Assembly (NCBI GenBank): GCA_945871875.1
Contig: CAMBYC010000009.1
Location: 1 to 39,771 of the forward strand
Direction: 5' to 3'
DNA: 39,771 bases
From: Sphingobacterium thalpophilum
GTDB lineage: Bacteria > Bacteroidota > Bacteroidia > Chitinophagales > Chitinophagaceae
Within the stretch, counting starts at the first letter, position 1; the number at the start of each line of letters is the position of its first letter. The translations under genes and the position numbers were made by a program. This document shows positions 26,312 to 36,460 of this stretch, one piece after another. The notes beneath the pieces are model-generated. The model saw only the letters and a program-made list of their open reading frames with translations, did no database searches and had not been told where the DNA came from.

Positions 26312-27195
26312 AAATTCTGCTAACAGGTGCTAATGGTTTTTTAGGAAAATATATTTCTAAAGTTATTGATGAATATCAACCCACTTTTTTATCTCGAAAT
26401 GAAGAAAAAGGCATATCTTGTGACTTATCCGTTTCAAAACCTGATTTTAATAACAAAGAATTTGAATTAGTGATTCATAATGCAGGAAAAGCACATTCAA
26501 ACCCAAAAACCAGTGTTGAAATTGATTCATTTTATAAGGTTAACTTAGATGGAACAAAGAATCTTTGTATGAGTTTAGAAAAAATAAATAAACTACCTAC
26601 CAGGTTTGTATTTATAAGTACAGTAGCAGTTTATGGGGTTGAAGCTGGTGAAAATATAACGGAAAATGCACCATTATTAGGAAATTCAGCTTATGCTTTA
26701 TCCAAAATCCAAGCTGAAAAATACCTTGAGACTTGGTGTTCAAAGCATAAAATTTTATTAACTATTTTACGTTTACCTTTGGTCGTTGGAATAAACGCAC
26801 CAGGAAATTTTGGTATGATGCTGAATAGCATCAAAAAAGGCTATTATTTTAGAATTGGTAATGGTACTGCTAAACGTTCTATGGTATTGGCTAGCGATGT
26901 TGCAAATATTATTCTAAAAGCTTCCGAAAAAGGGGGAACATTTAATTTAACCGATGGATTACATCCGAGTTTTGCAGAATTGGATAATTATATTTCTTTT
27001 ACTTTTGACAAAAAAGTTAAAGTTTTACCATTAGAATTTGCGAAAATGTTAGCAAAAGTTGGTGATTTTATTCCAGCTTTTCCATTTAATTCAAATAAAC
27101 TTGTTAAAATGAAATCCAGCCTTACTTTTTCTTCTGAACTTGCAATAAAAAAAATAAACTGGAATCCCAATCCAGTTATTGGAAATATTTTTTAA
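26308..27195 (+). CDS. NAD-dependent epimerase/dehydratase (SDR), WbpV-like
   Basis: The protein has 295 residues, with the cofactor motif LLTGANGFLG at the N-terminus, VIHNAGKAH near residue 58, FISTVAVYG near residue 108 and the catalytic pair Y129-x3-K133 in YALSKIQAEK. Family members next to a PglC/WbpL-type transferase, such as WbpV, reduce a 4-keto-6-deoxy-HexNAc or epimerise the priming UDP-HexNAc. The role here is inferred from that context. It is coupled to the WbuB-like gene by ATGA overlap and followed after nine bases by the initiating transferase. Confidence 0.82.
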   Translation: MKILLTGANGFLGKYISKVIDEYQPTFLSRNEEKGISCDLSVSKPDFNNKEFELVIHNAGKAHSNPKTSVEIDSFYKVNLDGTKNLCMSLEKINKLPTRFVFISTVAVYGVEAGENITENAPLLGNSAYALSKIQAEKYLETWCSKHKILLTILRLPLVVGINAPGNFGMMLNSIKKGYYFRIGNGTAKRSMVLASDVANIILKASEKGGTFNLTDGLHPSFAELDNYISFTFDKKVKVLPLEFAKMLAKVGDFIPAFPFNSNKLVKMKSSLTFSSELAIKKINWNPNPVIGNIF

Positions 27196-27204
27196 GTTAA
27201 ATTT

Positions 27205-27753
27205 ATGATTAGATTTTTTGATTTAATTTTCTCATTGATTGGTTTAATTTTATTATTCCCAATATTTTTGATTCTTTTAGTTATTGGATATTTTGATACT
27301 GGTTCACCTTTATTTTTTCAAAGAAGAGTTGGAAAAAATAAAATTGTTTTTACTTTAATAAAATTTAGAACAATGCATCCTAATACTAATTCTGTAGCAA
27401 CACATTTAGTAAATAAAGTTGCTATTACTCCATTTGGTTCTTTTTTGCGAAAAAGTAAATTAGATGAATTACCTCAATTAATAAATGTAATGCTCGGTCA
27501 AATGAGTTTAGTTGGGCCTAGACCTAACTTAGAAAATCAATTTGAGCTTATAAAATTTAGACAAGAATTTGGCGTTTACAATGTAAGACCAGGAATAACT
27601 GGTTTGGCCCAAATTAATGAAATTGATATGTCGACACCTCAATTGCTAGCAGAAACAGATAGAAAAATGATAAATCATTTTTCTATCATTAAATATTTTG
27701 AATACATTTTCGCCACAATAAGTGGGAAAGGTTCAGGAGATAGAATTAAATAA
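27205..27753 (+). CDS. Initiating phosphoglycosyl transferase (PglC-type bacterial sugar transferase)
   Basis: This 182-residue protein is the length of the small monotopic transferases. A re-entrant N-terminal hydrophobic helix (FFDLIFSLIGLILLFPIFLILLVIG) is followed by GSPLFFQRRVGKN, FTLIKFRTM, LRKSKLDELPQLINV (the catalytic Asp-Glu dyad), MSLVGPRPNL and VRPGITGLAQIN. It transfers a phospho-sugar from a UDP-HexNAc to undecaprenyl phosphate, the first membrane step of repeat-unit synthesis. No other initiating transferase occurs in the window. Confidence 0.92.
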   Translation: MIRFFDLIFSLIGLILLFPIFLILLVIGYFDTGSPLFFQRRVGKNKIVFTLIKFRTMHPNTNSVATHLVNKVAITPFGSFLRKSKLDELPQLINVMLGQMSLVGPRPNLENQFELIKFRQEFGVYNVRPGITGLAQINEIDMSTPQLLAETDRKMINHFSIIKYFEYIFATISGKGSGDRIK

Positions 27754-27766
27754 AGAAAGAATTTAT

Positions 27767-28864
27767 ATGATAAAAGTAATCACCGTAATTGGTGCTAGAC
27801 CACAGTTCGTAAAAGCAGCAGTTATTTCTAGGGCATTTCTGAAAAGTAAGCGAGTAAATGAGATAATTGTTCATACTGGTCAGCATTTTGATAAAAACAT
27901 GTCCAACATATTTTTTGAAGAAATGGAGATACCTACACCAAACTACCAATTAGATATCAATGGACTTGGTCATGGAGCAATGACAGGTAGAATGTTGGAA
28001 AAAATAGAAGAACTAATTATAAGTGAAAAACCTGATTACGTATTAGTTTTTGGTGACACTAATTCAACACTTGCAGCTGCATTGGCTGCTAAAAAATTAG
28101 GTGTAAAAACAGTTCATGTAGAGGCAGGTGTTAGAAACTTTGATGATTACATGCCAGAAGAAATAAATCGATATATTGTTGATCGAATGGCTGAATTAAA
28201 CTTTTGCTGTACATGGTTAGGTATTGACAATCTAAAGAAAGAAGGTTATTATAGTGATAATATTAATTCAAAAGTGTTCAATTTTGGAGATGTAATGTTT
28301 GATGCAACACTTTTCTATAAAGCAAAAGCAAAAGAAAATAAAGACATCCTATCAAAATTAGGTGTAAAAAATGAACCATTTTTATTGTGTACCATACACA
28401 GAGCAAGCAATACTGATGATGTTATAATTTTAAGTGATATCATTAGTGCACTGAATGAAATTAATAAAAAATTCAAAGTAGTATTTCCAATACATCCACG
28501 TACCAAAGCAAAAATTGCTCAGATGAATTTACAAGTTGATTTTATTTGTATAGACCCAATTGGATATTTTGATATGGTTAACCTTTTAGAAGCTTGTACC
28601 GCAATTTTAACTGATAGTGGAGGTGTTGTACGTGAAGCATATTTTTTCCAAAAACCAAGTCTGTTATTGTTAGAAAAGCCTTTATGGCCAGAATTGGTTA
28701 CTGAAGGAGCATGTTTAAATACTTTTCCTAACAAAGAAAATATTCTATTGTCTTTTGAAGAATTGATGACAAAAGAAATAAACTATAGTAATAATATTTT
28801 TGGTGATGGTGATGCAGGTACAAAAATAGTAAATGCAATAATTGAAGATTATGATGCAAAATAA
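27767..28864 (+). CDS. wbpI: UDP-sugar 2-epimerase, WecB superfamily, WbpI-like
   Basis: The ATG at 27767 gives 365 residues starting at the conserved VITVIGARPQFVKAA; an upstream in-frame start would overlap the transferase gene. HFDKNMSNIFFEEMEIPTPNYQL and HGAMTGRMLEKIE resemble WbpI/WlbD, the UDP-GlcNAc3NAcA 2-epimerase, more than WecB. VFGDTNSTLAAALAA, HVEAGVRNFDDYMPEEINR and LTDSGGVVREAYF are general family blocks. It would convert UDP-GlcNAc3NAcA to UDP-ManNAc3NAcA. The WbpB-, WbpD- and WbpE-like genes downstream support this. Confidence 0.82.
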   Translation: MIKVITVIGARPQFVKAAVISRAFLKSKRVNEIIVHTGQHFDKNMSNIFFEEMEIPTPNYQLDINGLGHGAMTGRMLEKIEELIISEKPDYVLVFGDTNSTLAAALAAKKLGVKTVHVEAGVRNFDDYMPEEINRYIVDRMAELNFCCTWLGIDNLKKEGYYSDNINSKVFNFGDVMFDATLFYKAKAKENKDILSKLGVKNEPFLLCTIHRASNTDDVIILSDIISALNEINKKFKVVFPIHPRTKAKIAQMNLQVDFICIDPIGYFDMVNLLEACTAILTDSGGVVREAYFFQKPSLLLLEKPLWPELVTEGACLNTFPNKENILLSFEELMTKEINYSNNIFGDGDAGTKIVNAIIEDYDAK

Positions 28865-29570
28865 AACTAATTGCATTAGAAACTACAGAGAATTCTTAAT
28901 TGAATTTCAAAAACAAGACTATAGATTTGTTAAATTCAATGAATATAATTCTACTCACAATCAAATTATTTTAAGACACGACATTGATTATGATGTAGAA
29001 TTAGCATTACAAGGTGCTCGAATAGAAAATGAATTAGGAATAAAAAGTACCTATTTTTTTCTATTAAGATCAGATTTTTACAACCCATTTGCCAAGTCTA
29101 ACTTTGATAAAATTAATGAAATAAAAAATCTAGGTCACCAAATAAGTATTCACTTTGATCCAACATTATATGATGATTTTCAAGTTGGTTTTTTGGATGA
29201 GTTGTTTTTTTTTGAATCAACTTTCAAAGTAAAAATTGAAATTATCAGTTTACATAGACCAAACGAATTTTTTCAAAAATATAATCAAAAAATTGGAGGT
29301 ATTGAACACACGTACCAAGATAAATACTTTAAACATCTAAAATATTTTGCAGATTCCACTGGCAAATGGCGCTTTGGAGACCCAATTGAATCAGAAGAGT
29401 TTAAAAATAAAAATTCAATTCAACTATTAATTCATCCGATTTGGTGGATGATAGAAGGAGATACAAATTTAGAAGTATTACGAAATTTTTATAAAATGAG
29501 CCTTAATAAGAAAAAAATAAATTTCGAAGAAAATTCTATCCCCTTTAGAGAAATATCAAATGAATTCTAA
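28851..29570 (+). CDS. Polysaccharide deacetylase-like protein (NodB superfamily)
   Basis: The protein has 239 residues from the ATG at 28851, overlapping the epimerase stop by 14 bases; a TTG at 28842 is an alternative. The motifs differ from classical NodB. RHDIDYD supplies D44 and D46, GHQISIHFD supplies H96 and H101, and QLLIHPIWWM is C-terminal. This form is found in deacetylase-like proteins of polysaccharide loci. There is no signal peptide. It is followed at once by a formyltransferase gene, repeating the deacetylase/formyltransferase pairing at 2440-4337. Confidence 0.72.
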   Translation: MMQNKTNCIRNYREFLIEFQKQDYRFVKFNEYNSTHNQIILRHDIDYDVELALQGARIENELGIKSTYFFLLRSDFYNPFAKSNFDKINEIKNLGHQISIHFDPTLYDDFQVGFLDELFFFESTFKVKIEIISLHRPNEFFQKYNQKIGGIEHTYQDKYFKHLKYFADSTGKWRFGDPIESEEFKNKNSIQLLIHPIWWMIEGDTNLEVLRNFYKMSLNKKKINFEENSIPFREISNEF

Positions 29571-30555
29571 AAAAATTGCCATATTTGGATGTAAGTCCAC
29601 GACTCAATTGTTAATTGAAAACTTAGTTGATTTAGTGAAAATAGATTGGTTAATTACAATAAATGAAAATTTGGCATCCAAATTTGAAGTTGCAGATTAT
29701 ACTGATTTAAAACCTATTTGTAATCAACATGATATAAAGATTTACCATGCAAACAATTACTCTTTAAAATCAGAAATAGATTTAAATTTTTTTACTGAAG
29801 AAAAAATTGATTTGGTATTAGTTGCTGGATGGCAAAGACTTGTACCAGAAAATATACTCAATACATTTTCAATAGGATCCTTCGGAATGCATGGAAGTGC
29901 ATTAGATTTACCTAAAGGTAGAGGTCGTTCCCCTATGAATTGGGCACTAATTGAAGGAAAACAACAATTTTACACAAATTTATTTAAATATGATCCTGGA
30001 GTTGATTCAGGTGATGTTTTAGATACTTTTAAATTTCAAATTACTAATAAAGATAATGCTGAAAGCATGCATTTTAAAAATACGCTTTCAATGATTTATT
30101 TAGTTAAAAAAAATATTGCTTCGTTATTGAATGCTGATTTTAAACTAGTTAAACAAAAAAGTCACATCACACCTACCTATTACCCTAAAAGATCTCCAGA
30201 TGATAGTTTAATTGATTGGGAAAACGACATTTCTTCAATCGACAGGTTTATTAGGGCAGTTTCTCCTCCATTCAATGGTGCGTTTGCATTTTTGAATAAT
30301 ATAAATAAAATAAAAATTATCGAAGCCCAACAATTTGATACTTCAGATTTTGGTTATTCAAATGATAATGTAGGTACTATAGTTCAGATTTTTCCAAATA
30401 ATAAGTTCTTGTTGAAATGTTATGGTGGATTATTGTATGTTTCAAAATATGAATGTGAACAAATTCCGAAAAGAAACGACTTTATTAATAACGGTAAAAT
30501 GATTCACAATAATTTTCCTAGAAACGAACAAGGAAATTTTGATATAATTGAATAA
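29560..30555 (+). CDS. Formyltransferase-fold protein, probable sugar N-formyltransferase
   Basis: The protein has 331 residues and overlaps the deacetylase by 11 bases. The core is MHGSALDLPKGRGRSPMNWALIEG with H111, then DPGVDSGDVL with D149, matching the HGS-x-LP-x-x-RG and D-x-GD blocks of 10-formyl-THF-dependent formyltransferases. The residue two before the histidine is G109, where Fmt and most sugar formyltransferases have the catalytic Asn. A C-terminal OB-like domain with RAVSPPFNGAFAF follows. It may N-formylate an amino sugar exposed by the neighbouring deacetylase; activity with the altered triad is uncertain. Confidence 0.75.
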   Translation: MNSKKIAIFGCKSTTQLLIENLVDLVKIDWLITINENLASKFEVADYTDLKPICNQHDIKIYHANNYSLKSEIDLNFFTEEKIDLVLVAGWQRLVPENILNTFSIGSFGMHGSALDLPKGRGRSPMNWALIEGKQQFYTNLFKYDPGVDSGDVLDTFKFQITNKDNAESMHFKNTLSMIYLVKKNIASLLNADFKLVKQKSHITPTYYPKRSPDDSLIDWENDISSIDRFIRAVSPPFNGAFAFLNNINKIKIIEAQQFDTSDFGYSNDNVGTIVQIFPNNKFLLKCYGGLLYVSKYECEQIPKRNDFINNGKMIHNNFPRNEQGNFDIIE

Positions 30556-31595
30556 TGATAAATAAAATAATAAAATTCGCCATAATTGGCTTTGGCCATA
30601 TAGGTCGCAGACATGCCACCATTGCTAATGAATACCCCAATGCAAAAGTAGTTGCGGTTATTGATACAAACCCAGAATCACCAAAGCATGAATTATTCCC
30701 AAAAGATGCTGTATTTTTTAACAATATCGATGATTTTTTAACTGCTAAAATTGAAGCAGATATTGTCAATATTGCTACTCCAAATGGTTTTCATTGCCCA
30801 TATGCATTAAAAGCTTTAGAAGCAGGTTATCATGTGGTAATTGAAAAGCCAATGGGTTTAACCAAAGCAGAATGTGAAGCTGTTATTTTTAAATCGTTAC
30901 AAATGAGTAAGCAAGTATTTGTAGTGAAACAAAACAGGTACAGTCCTCCAAGTAAATGGATGAAAGAGATTGTTAGCAATGGAACAATTGGTGAAGTTTT
31001 AACGGTACAAGTAAATTGTTACTGGAACAGAGATGACAGGTATTACAAAGCAGGAGGTTGGAAAGGAACACTCGCATTAGATGGTGGTACACTATTTACT
31101 CAATTTAGCCATTTCATAGATATCATGTATTGGGTTTTTGGAGATATCAAAAACATAAAAGCTACTTTTGCCGATTTTAACCATGCCAATAACACAGAAT
31201 TTGAAGACAGTGGATTAATTAATTTTGAATTTGTAAATGGTGGAATGGGATGCATTAACTTTTCTACTTCTGTTTGGGATACCAATATGGAAAGTAGCAT
31301 TACGGTAGTTGGTTCAAAAGGTAGTTTTAAAGTTGGTGGACAATACATGAATTTGGTAGAATATTGCCATATAGAAAATTATACAATGCCAGAACTCCCT
31401 CCTACCAATGCGCCCAACGATTATGGACCATTTAAAGGCAGTGCTGCCAATCACCATTACGTAATTGAAAATGTAGTAAATACACTCAACGGAAGAGATA
31501 CAATCACTGCAAACGCTCTAGAAGGCTTAAAAGTAGTAGATATCATAGAAAGAATTTACGAAACCCGAGATTTAAAAAAATTGAAAAACAAATAA
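30555..31595 (+). CDS. wbpB: Gfo/Idh/MocA-family oxidoreductase, WbpB/WlbA-like
   Basis: This 346-residue protein has the Rossmann motif IIGFGHIGRRHA at the N-terminus, ATPNGFHCPYALKALEAGYHVVIEKPMG near residue 75 (catalytic K98 in the EKP motif) and an alpha/beta C-terminal domain with GGWKGTLALDGGTLFTQFSHFIDI. WbpB oxidises C3 of UDP-GlcNAc-uronic acid, preparing it for transamination by WbpE. The WbpD-, WbpE- and WbpI-like genes in this window support the assignment over other Gfo/Idh functions. The start codon shares one base with the previous stop. Confidence 0.8.
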   Translation: MINKIIKFAIIGFGHIGRRHATIANEYPNAKVVAVIDTNPESPKHELFPKDAVFFNNIDDFLTAKIEADIVNIATPNGFHCPYALKALEAGYHVVIEKPMGLTKAECEAVIFKSLQMSKQVFVVKQNRYSPPSKWMKEIVSNGTIGEVLTVQVNCYWNRDDRYYKAGGWKGTLALDGGTLFTQFSHFIDIMYWVFGDIKNIKATFADFNHANNTEFEDSGLINFEFVNGGMGCINFSTSVWDTNMESSITVVGSKGSFKVGGQYMNLVEYCHIENYTMPELPPTNAPNDYGPFKGSAANHHYVIENVVNTLNGRDTITANALEGLKVVDIIERIYETRDLKKLKNK

Positions 31596-31603
31596 GCATC
31601 ACT

Positions 31604-31687
31604 CTGTCAACCTGAGCTTGCCGAATGGCGTTGATCATCGGTCGTTGAGCGGAGCCGAAACGCCACTTCGGCTCCGCTCAGTGACAG
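31604..31687. repeat. Three-armed palindromic intergenic element
   Basis: CTGTCA (31604-31609) and TGACAG (31682-31687) close the element. Inside, TGAGCGGAGCCGAA (31646-31659) and TTCGGCTCCGCTCA (31667-31680) form a perfect 14-bp stem with a 7-base loop. An upstream segment (about 31612-31634, with CTGAGC, GCCGAA and TGGCGTT) can instead pair with the same downstream arm. It is much richer in G+C than its surroundings. The rest of the 343-base gap before carA (31688-31938) holds two similar TTGCAAGT-TGATG-like words and an AT-rich leader, with no convincing gene. Confidence 0.75.
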
Positions 31688-31938
31688 TTTCTATTTTGCT
31701 CTCGCTCGCATATTGCAAGTATGATTTTAATAGGCGTCCCGCCTTTTATAAAATTAGTCAGAAACTTCTCAATACTTTCATTCGAATAAGCAAACTTATA
31801 GGTTTTTCTCCCTCTATACTCTCTCTCTCCCATCTTGCAAGTGTGATGAATGCTAAAAACATTTAAAAGATTTGATAATAATAGCTATTTTAGAAATATT
31901 TTACAAATTTCATAATTTAAAAAAATTGAAGAAAAAAA

Positions 31939-33039
31939 ATGAATCAAATGAAAATTAGGATTCCAGCAATTCTTTTACTTGCCGATGGCACAATATATTC
32001 TGGAACTTCCATTGGAAAAATTGGTTCCACCACAGGCGAAATTTGTTTTAATACTGGCATGACGGGCTACCAAGAGATCTTCACAGATCCTAGTTATACT
32101 GGCCAAATTTTATTACAAACCAATGTACATATTGGAAATTATGGCGTAAACAATGAAGAACAAGAATCAGATACCATTAAAATTGCTGGTTTGGTTTGTA
32201 AAAACTTCAATGTACCTTATTCACGTAAACAAGCCGACCTATCGGTTCAAGAATATTTTACATTAAACAATATTGTAGGTATCACAGATTTAGATACCCG
32301 TGAAATTGTTCGCCATGTGCGAAGTAAAGGCGCCATGAACGCTATTATTTCCTCGGAAGGAAAAAGCATTGAAGAACTAAAAGCACAATTAGCCGCTGTT
32401 CCTTCTATGGAGGGTCTTGAATTATCTAGCACTGTATCAACTAAAGAAACCTATTATTTGGGCGATCCAAGCGCGGAAAAAAGAGTAGCAGTTTTAGATT
32501 TAGGGGTTAAACAAAACATATTAAGGTGCCTTGAAGAAAGAGGAGCTTATATTGCTGTTTTTAATTGCAACGCCACTTTTGAACAGATGATGGCATTTAA
32601 TCCAACAGGCTTTATGATTAGCAACGGTCCAGGCGACCCTGCTGTGATGCCTTATGCGGTTGATACAGTGAAAAAAATTGTAGATGCCAATATTCCTTTG
32701 TTTGGTATTTGTTTAGGTCACCAAATGTTGGCTGAATCTCAAGGGCTAAAAACATATAAAATGTTTAACGGACATAGAGGTTTAAACCATCCTGTTAAAA
32801 ATCTCATCACAGGTAAATGTGAAATTACCTCTCAAAACCACGGTTTTGGGGTAAAGATGGATGAAACTTTAGATCATCCTACCGTAGAATTAACTCATAT
32901 CAACTTAAACGACAACACAGTTGAGGGAATTAGGATCAAGAATAAAAAGGCATTTTCGGTTCAATACCACCCAGAAGCTGCACCAGGGCCAGAAGATAGC
33001 CGTTATTTGTTTGATGATTTTATAGCTTTAATGAACTAG
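31939..33039 (+). CDS. carA: Carbamoyl-phosphate synthase small (glutaminase) subunit
   Basis: This 366-residue protein is standard for CarA. The N-terminal domain has [27 protein letters not shown] and [15 protein letters not shown]. The class I amidotransferase domain has SNGPGDP, the nucleophile cysteine in [11 protein letters not shown] and the His-Glu pair in [13 protein letters not shown]. It hydrolyses glutamine and channels ammonia to CarB for arginine and pyrimidine synthesis. It sits with carB as a housekeeping pair inside the polysaccharide locus, preceded by a repeat-containing gap. The ATG at 31939 is followed by another at 31948. Confidence 0.96.
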   Translation: MNQMKIRIPAILLLADGTIYSGTSIGKIGSTTGEICFNTGMTGYQEIFTDPSYTGQILLQTNVHIGNYGVNNEEQESDTIKIAGLVCKNFNVPYSRKQADLSVQEYFTLNNIVGITDLDTREIVRHVRSKGAMNAIISSEGKSIEELKAQLAAVPSMEGLELSSTVSTKETYYLGDPSAEKRVAVLDLGVKQNILRCLEERGAYIAVFNCNATFEQMMAFNPTGFMISNGPGDPAVMPYAVDTVKKIVDANIPLFGICLGHQMLAESQGLKTYKMFNGHRGLNHPVKNLITGKCEITSQNHGFGVKMDETLDHPTVELTHINLNDNTVEGIRIKNKKAFSVQYHPEAAPGPEDSRYLFDDFIALMN

Positions 33040-33058
33040 TTTAGGAAAAAATTATATA

Positions 33059-35876
33059 ATGCCAAAAGACATCAGTATCCGTTCAGTCCTACTTATAGGA
33101 AGTGGTCCAATCATCATTGGGCAAGCATGTGAATTTGATTATAGTGGAAGTCAAGCCGCTCGATCGCTTAAAGAAGAGGGAATCAAAGTTATTCTTATCA
33201 ATAGCAATCCTGCCACCATCATGACCGACCCTGTTACAGCAGATCATGTGTATTTACTGCCGCTTAATCCTGCTTCTATTGAGCAAATATTAACCGAACA
33301 CCAAATAGATGCTGTATTGCCAACTATGGGAGGCCAAACAGCCTTGAACCTAGCCATTGAATGTGATGAGATGGGCTTATGGAAAAAATACAATGTTACG
33401 CATGATTGGTGTTGACATTGATGCCATAGAAACTACTGAAAACAGAGAGAAGTTTCGCCAAAAAATGATCGATATTGGTGTTCCAGTGGCAGATTCTAAA
33501 GTTGCAAACTCGTTCTTGGAAGGTAAAGAAATTGCCCAAAGAATTGGATTTCCATTGGTAATCAGGCCTTCCTATACATTAGGCGGATCTGGTGGAGGTT
33601 TTGTTTGGGTTAAAGAAGAACTTGATGCTGCACTTCAGCGCGGATTATCAGCTTCACCAACACATGAAGTGCTGGTTGAAAAAGCAGTGTTTGGTTGGAA
33701 AGAATATGAATTAGAGTTATTGCGTGATCAAAATGATAGCGTGGCCATTATTTGTACCATTGAAAATTTTGATCCAATGGGTATTCATACAGGAGACTCA
33801 ATCACCGTTGCTCCTGCCATGACCTTAAGCGATACTGTTTTTCAAAGAATGCGTACCATGGCCATCCACATGATGCGCTCAATAGGAAATTTTGCTGGAG
33901 GTTGCAATGTACAATTTGCGGTGAACCCAGAAGACGAAGCTATTATTTCAGTTGAAATTAACCCAAGGGTTTCTAGGTCATCGGCACTTGCAAGTAAAGC
34001 TACTGGCTACCCAATTGCAAAAATTGCAGCAAAATTGGCTATTGGCTACCATTTAGATGAGTTAAAAAACCCTGTAACAAAAACCACTTCAGCGTATTTT
34101 GAACCAGCTATAGATTATGTGATAGTGAAAATTCCACGTTGGAATTTCGATAAATTTAAAGGGGCAAACAAAACTTTAGGCCTACAAATGAAATCAGTAG
34201 GTGAGGTAATGGGAATTGGAAGAACCTTTATTGAGGCCTTACAAAAAGCTACACAAAGCTTGGAAATCAAACGCAACGGCTTAGGTTCAGACGGTTACCA
34301 ACAGCGCAACTTGGAAGACATTGTAGATAAATTGAAGAACGCAAGTTGGGACAGGATATTTGCTGTGAAAGACGGATTAAGTTTGGGAATGCCCATATCA
34401 TCCGTAGAAAAAATCACTCGTATTGATCGTTGGTTCTTAACTCAGATAAACGACATGGTGCGCTTAGAAAGTGATGCCAAACGTTTTAACTTAACTACTC
34501 TACCCAAAGAATTAATGGTTGAGCTCAAACAAAAAGGGTACAGTGATATTCAAATAGCATACCTACTTGGAGGAGATACTACAGAGGATGAGGTATGGGA
34601 TTTAAGAAAATCAATGGGCATCCATCGTATTTATAAAATGGTTGATACTTGTGCCGCAGAGTTTCCATCGCCAACAAATTATTTTTATTCAAGCTTTGAT
34701 GGTGAAAACGAAAGTATAGTTAGTGATAAAAAGAAAGTAATAGTTTTAGGATCTGGTCCGAACCGAATTGGACAAGGAATAGAATTTGATTATAGCTGTG
34801 TACATGGACTTTTGGCCGCAAAAGAATCAGGTTTTGAAGCCATCATGATCAATTGTAACCCAGAAACGGTAAGTACAGATTTTGACATGGCAGACAAACT
34901 TTACTTTGAGCCCGTATTCTGGGAAGCGTTGAGAGAAATTGTAGAACTTGAAAAACCTGTTGGGGTAATAGTTCAACTAGGTGGTCAAACAGCCTTGAAA
35001 CTAGCCAGAAAACTGGAGGCCATGGGTGTAAAAATAATTGGAACCAGTTTTGCTGATATGGATATTTCAGAGGATAGAGGTTCATTCTCCGATTTATTAA
35101 AAGAATTGGATATTCCTTATCCAGATTATGGCGTAGCAGAAGATGTAGATGAAGCCGTGGCTGTTGCTAATAAAATTGGCTACCCGGTATTAGTGAGACC
35201 AAGTTATGTATTGGGCGGGCAAGGAATGAAAATTGTAATCAATGATGAAGATTTAGAGCAAGCGGTAATTTCATTGTTGGGTGATTTGCCAGGCAATAGG
35301 GTTTTAATTGATCACTTTTTAGACAGGGCGGAAGAAGCGGAAATAGATTTGATTTGTGATGGACAAGATGCACATGTAATTGGCATGATGGAGCACATAG
35401 AGCCAGCAGGTATTCACAGTGGTGATAGCTATGCTGTATTACCTCCATTTAGCTTGAGCCAACAGGTGCAAGATACCATGGAAAAATATGCCCGAAACCT
35501 TGCTATTAAAATGAATATTGTTGGATTATTGAACATACAATTTGCCATTAAAAATGAAAAGGTATATGTAATAGAAGCCAACCCAAGAGCTAGTAGAACC
35601 GTGCCTTTCATAGCAAAGGCATACCAAATTCCATACATTAACATTGCAACTAAAATAATGCTTGGAGTTAATAAACTACAAGACTTTAAATTTGAAAGAA
35701 AGTTGGTAGGTTATGCCATCAAAGAGCCAGTATTTTCATATGAGAAATTCCCAGAGGTAAAGAAAGAGCTTGGACCAGAGATGAAATCAACAGGTGAAGC
35801 AATTCGTTTTATTAAAGATTTGAATGATCCACACTTTAGAGAGTTATATAAAATGAAATCAATGTACTTAAGTTAA
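33059..35876 (+). pseudogene. carB: Carbamoyl-phosphate synthase large subunit, interrupted by a +1 frameshift
   Basis: The first frame (33059-33415) encodes the CarB N-terminus ([36 protein letters not shown]) and ends falsely after KKYNV. The second frame carries on with [19 protein letters not shown] to 35876, covering both ATP-grasp halves (LVIRPSYTLGGSGGG, and YPVLVRPSYVLGGQG). Removing one base, most simply the A at 33398, restores a continuous protein of 938 residues. That is the length of Bacteroidota CarB, which lacks the C-terminal MGS-like domain of the E. coli enzyme. All other motifs look intact, so a sequencing or assembly error is at least as likely as a real mutation. Confidence 0.9.
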
Positions 35877-35884
35877 TTACTGAA

Positions 35885-36460
35885 ATGAAAAACTATTACT
35901 CACACGAAACCGCAATCATTGATGAGGGTTGTAAAATTGGAAACGATGTTAAAATCTGGCATTTTTCACATGTAATGTCAAACTGTATTATTGGCGATAA
36001 ATGTAATATTGGACAAAACGTAGTGATTTCACCTGAAGTTGTTTTAGGCAAAAATGTTAAAATTCAAAACAATGTTTCAATTTACACTGGAGTTATTTGT
36101 GAAGATGACGTTTTCTTAGGCCCTTCAATGGTTTTTACCAATGTGATAAATCCTAGAAGTGCGGTGAACAGAAAAAACGAATATGCTAAAACCATTGTAA
36201 AAAAAGGTGCAAGCATTGGCGCAAATGCCACTATTGTTTGCGGACATGATATTGGTGAATTCGCTTTTATTGGCGCTGGGGCAGTAGTTACAAAAACAAT
36301 TCCTGCATATGCGTTAGTAGTTGGAAATCCTGCCAAACAACTAGGTTGGGTAAGCGAATACGGTCATCGACTTAACTTTGATTCTAATGGAATTGCCCTT
36401 TGCCCAGAAACTAAACAGGAGTATGAATTGAAGGATGGAGTTGTTAGAAGAGTAAATTGA
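35885..36460 (+). CDS. wbpD: UDP-3-amino-GlcNAcA N-acetyltransferase, WbpD/WlbB-like
   Basis: This 191-residue protein matches the length of WbpD. It is a left-handed beta-helix protein with hexapeptide repeats throughout (EGCKIGNDVKIWHFSHVMSNCIIGDKCNIGQNVVI) and the family blocks FTNVINPRSAVNRKNEY and PAYALVVGNPAKQLGWVSEYGHRL. It acetylates the 3-amino group made by WbpE to give UDP-GlcNAc3NAcA. It follows carB after eight bases. Its stop codon is the first part of the left arm of the adjacent four-helix-bundle cassette. Confidence 0.88.
   Translation: MKNYYSHETAIIDEGCKIGNDVKIWHFSHVMSNCIIGDKCNIGQNVVISPEVVLGKNVKIQNNVSIYTGVICEDDVFLGPSMVFTNVINPRSAVNRKNEYAKTIVKKGASIGANATIVCGHDIGEFAFIGAGAVVTKTIPAYALVVGNPAKQLGWVSEYGHRLNFDSNGIALCPETKQEYELKDGVVRRVN

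Noticed and set aside
31618-31866. 82-codon plus-strand frame upstream of carA
   Set aside because: It begins inside the palindromic element, has no family resemblance and a composition unlike neighbouring genes.
33357-33415. Programmed ribosomal frameshift or split CarB subunits
   Set aside because: There is no slippery heptamer or downstream structure, and the break falls inside a conserved CarB stretch, so a mutation or sequencing error is simpler.
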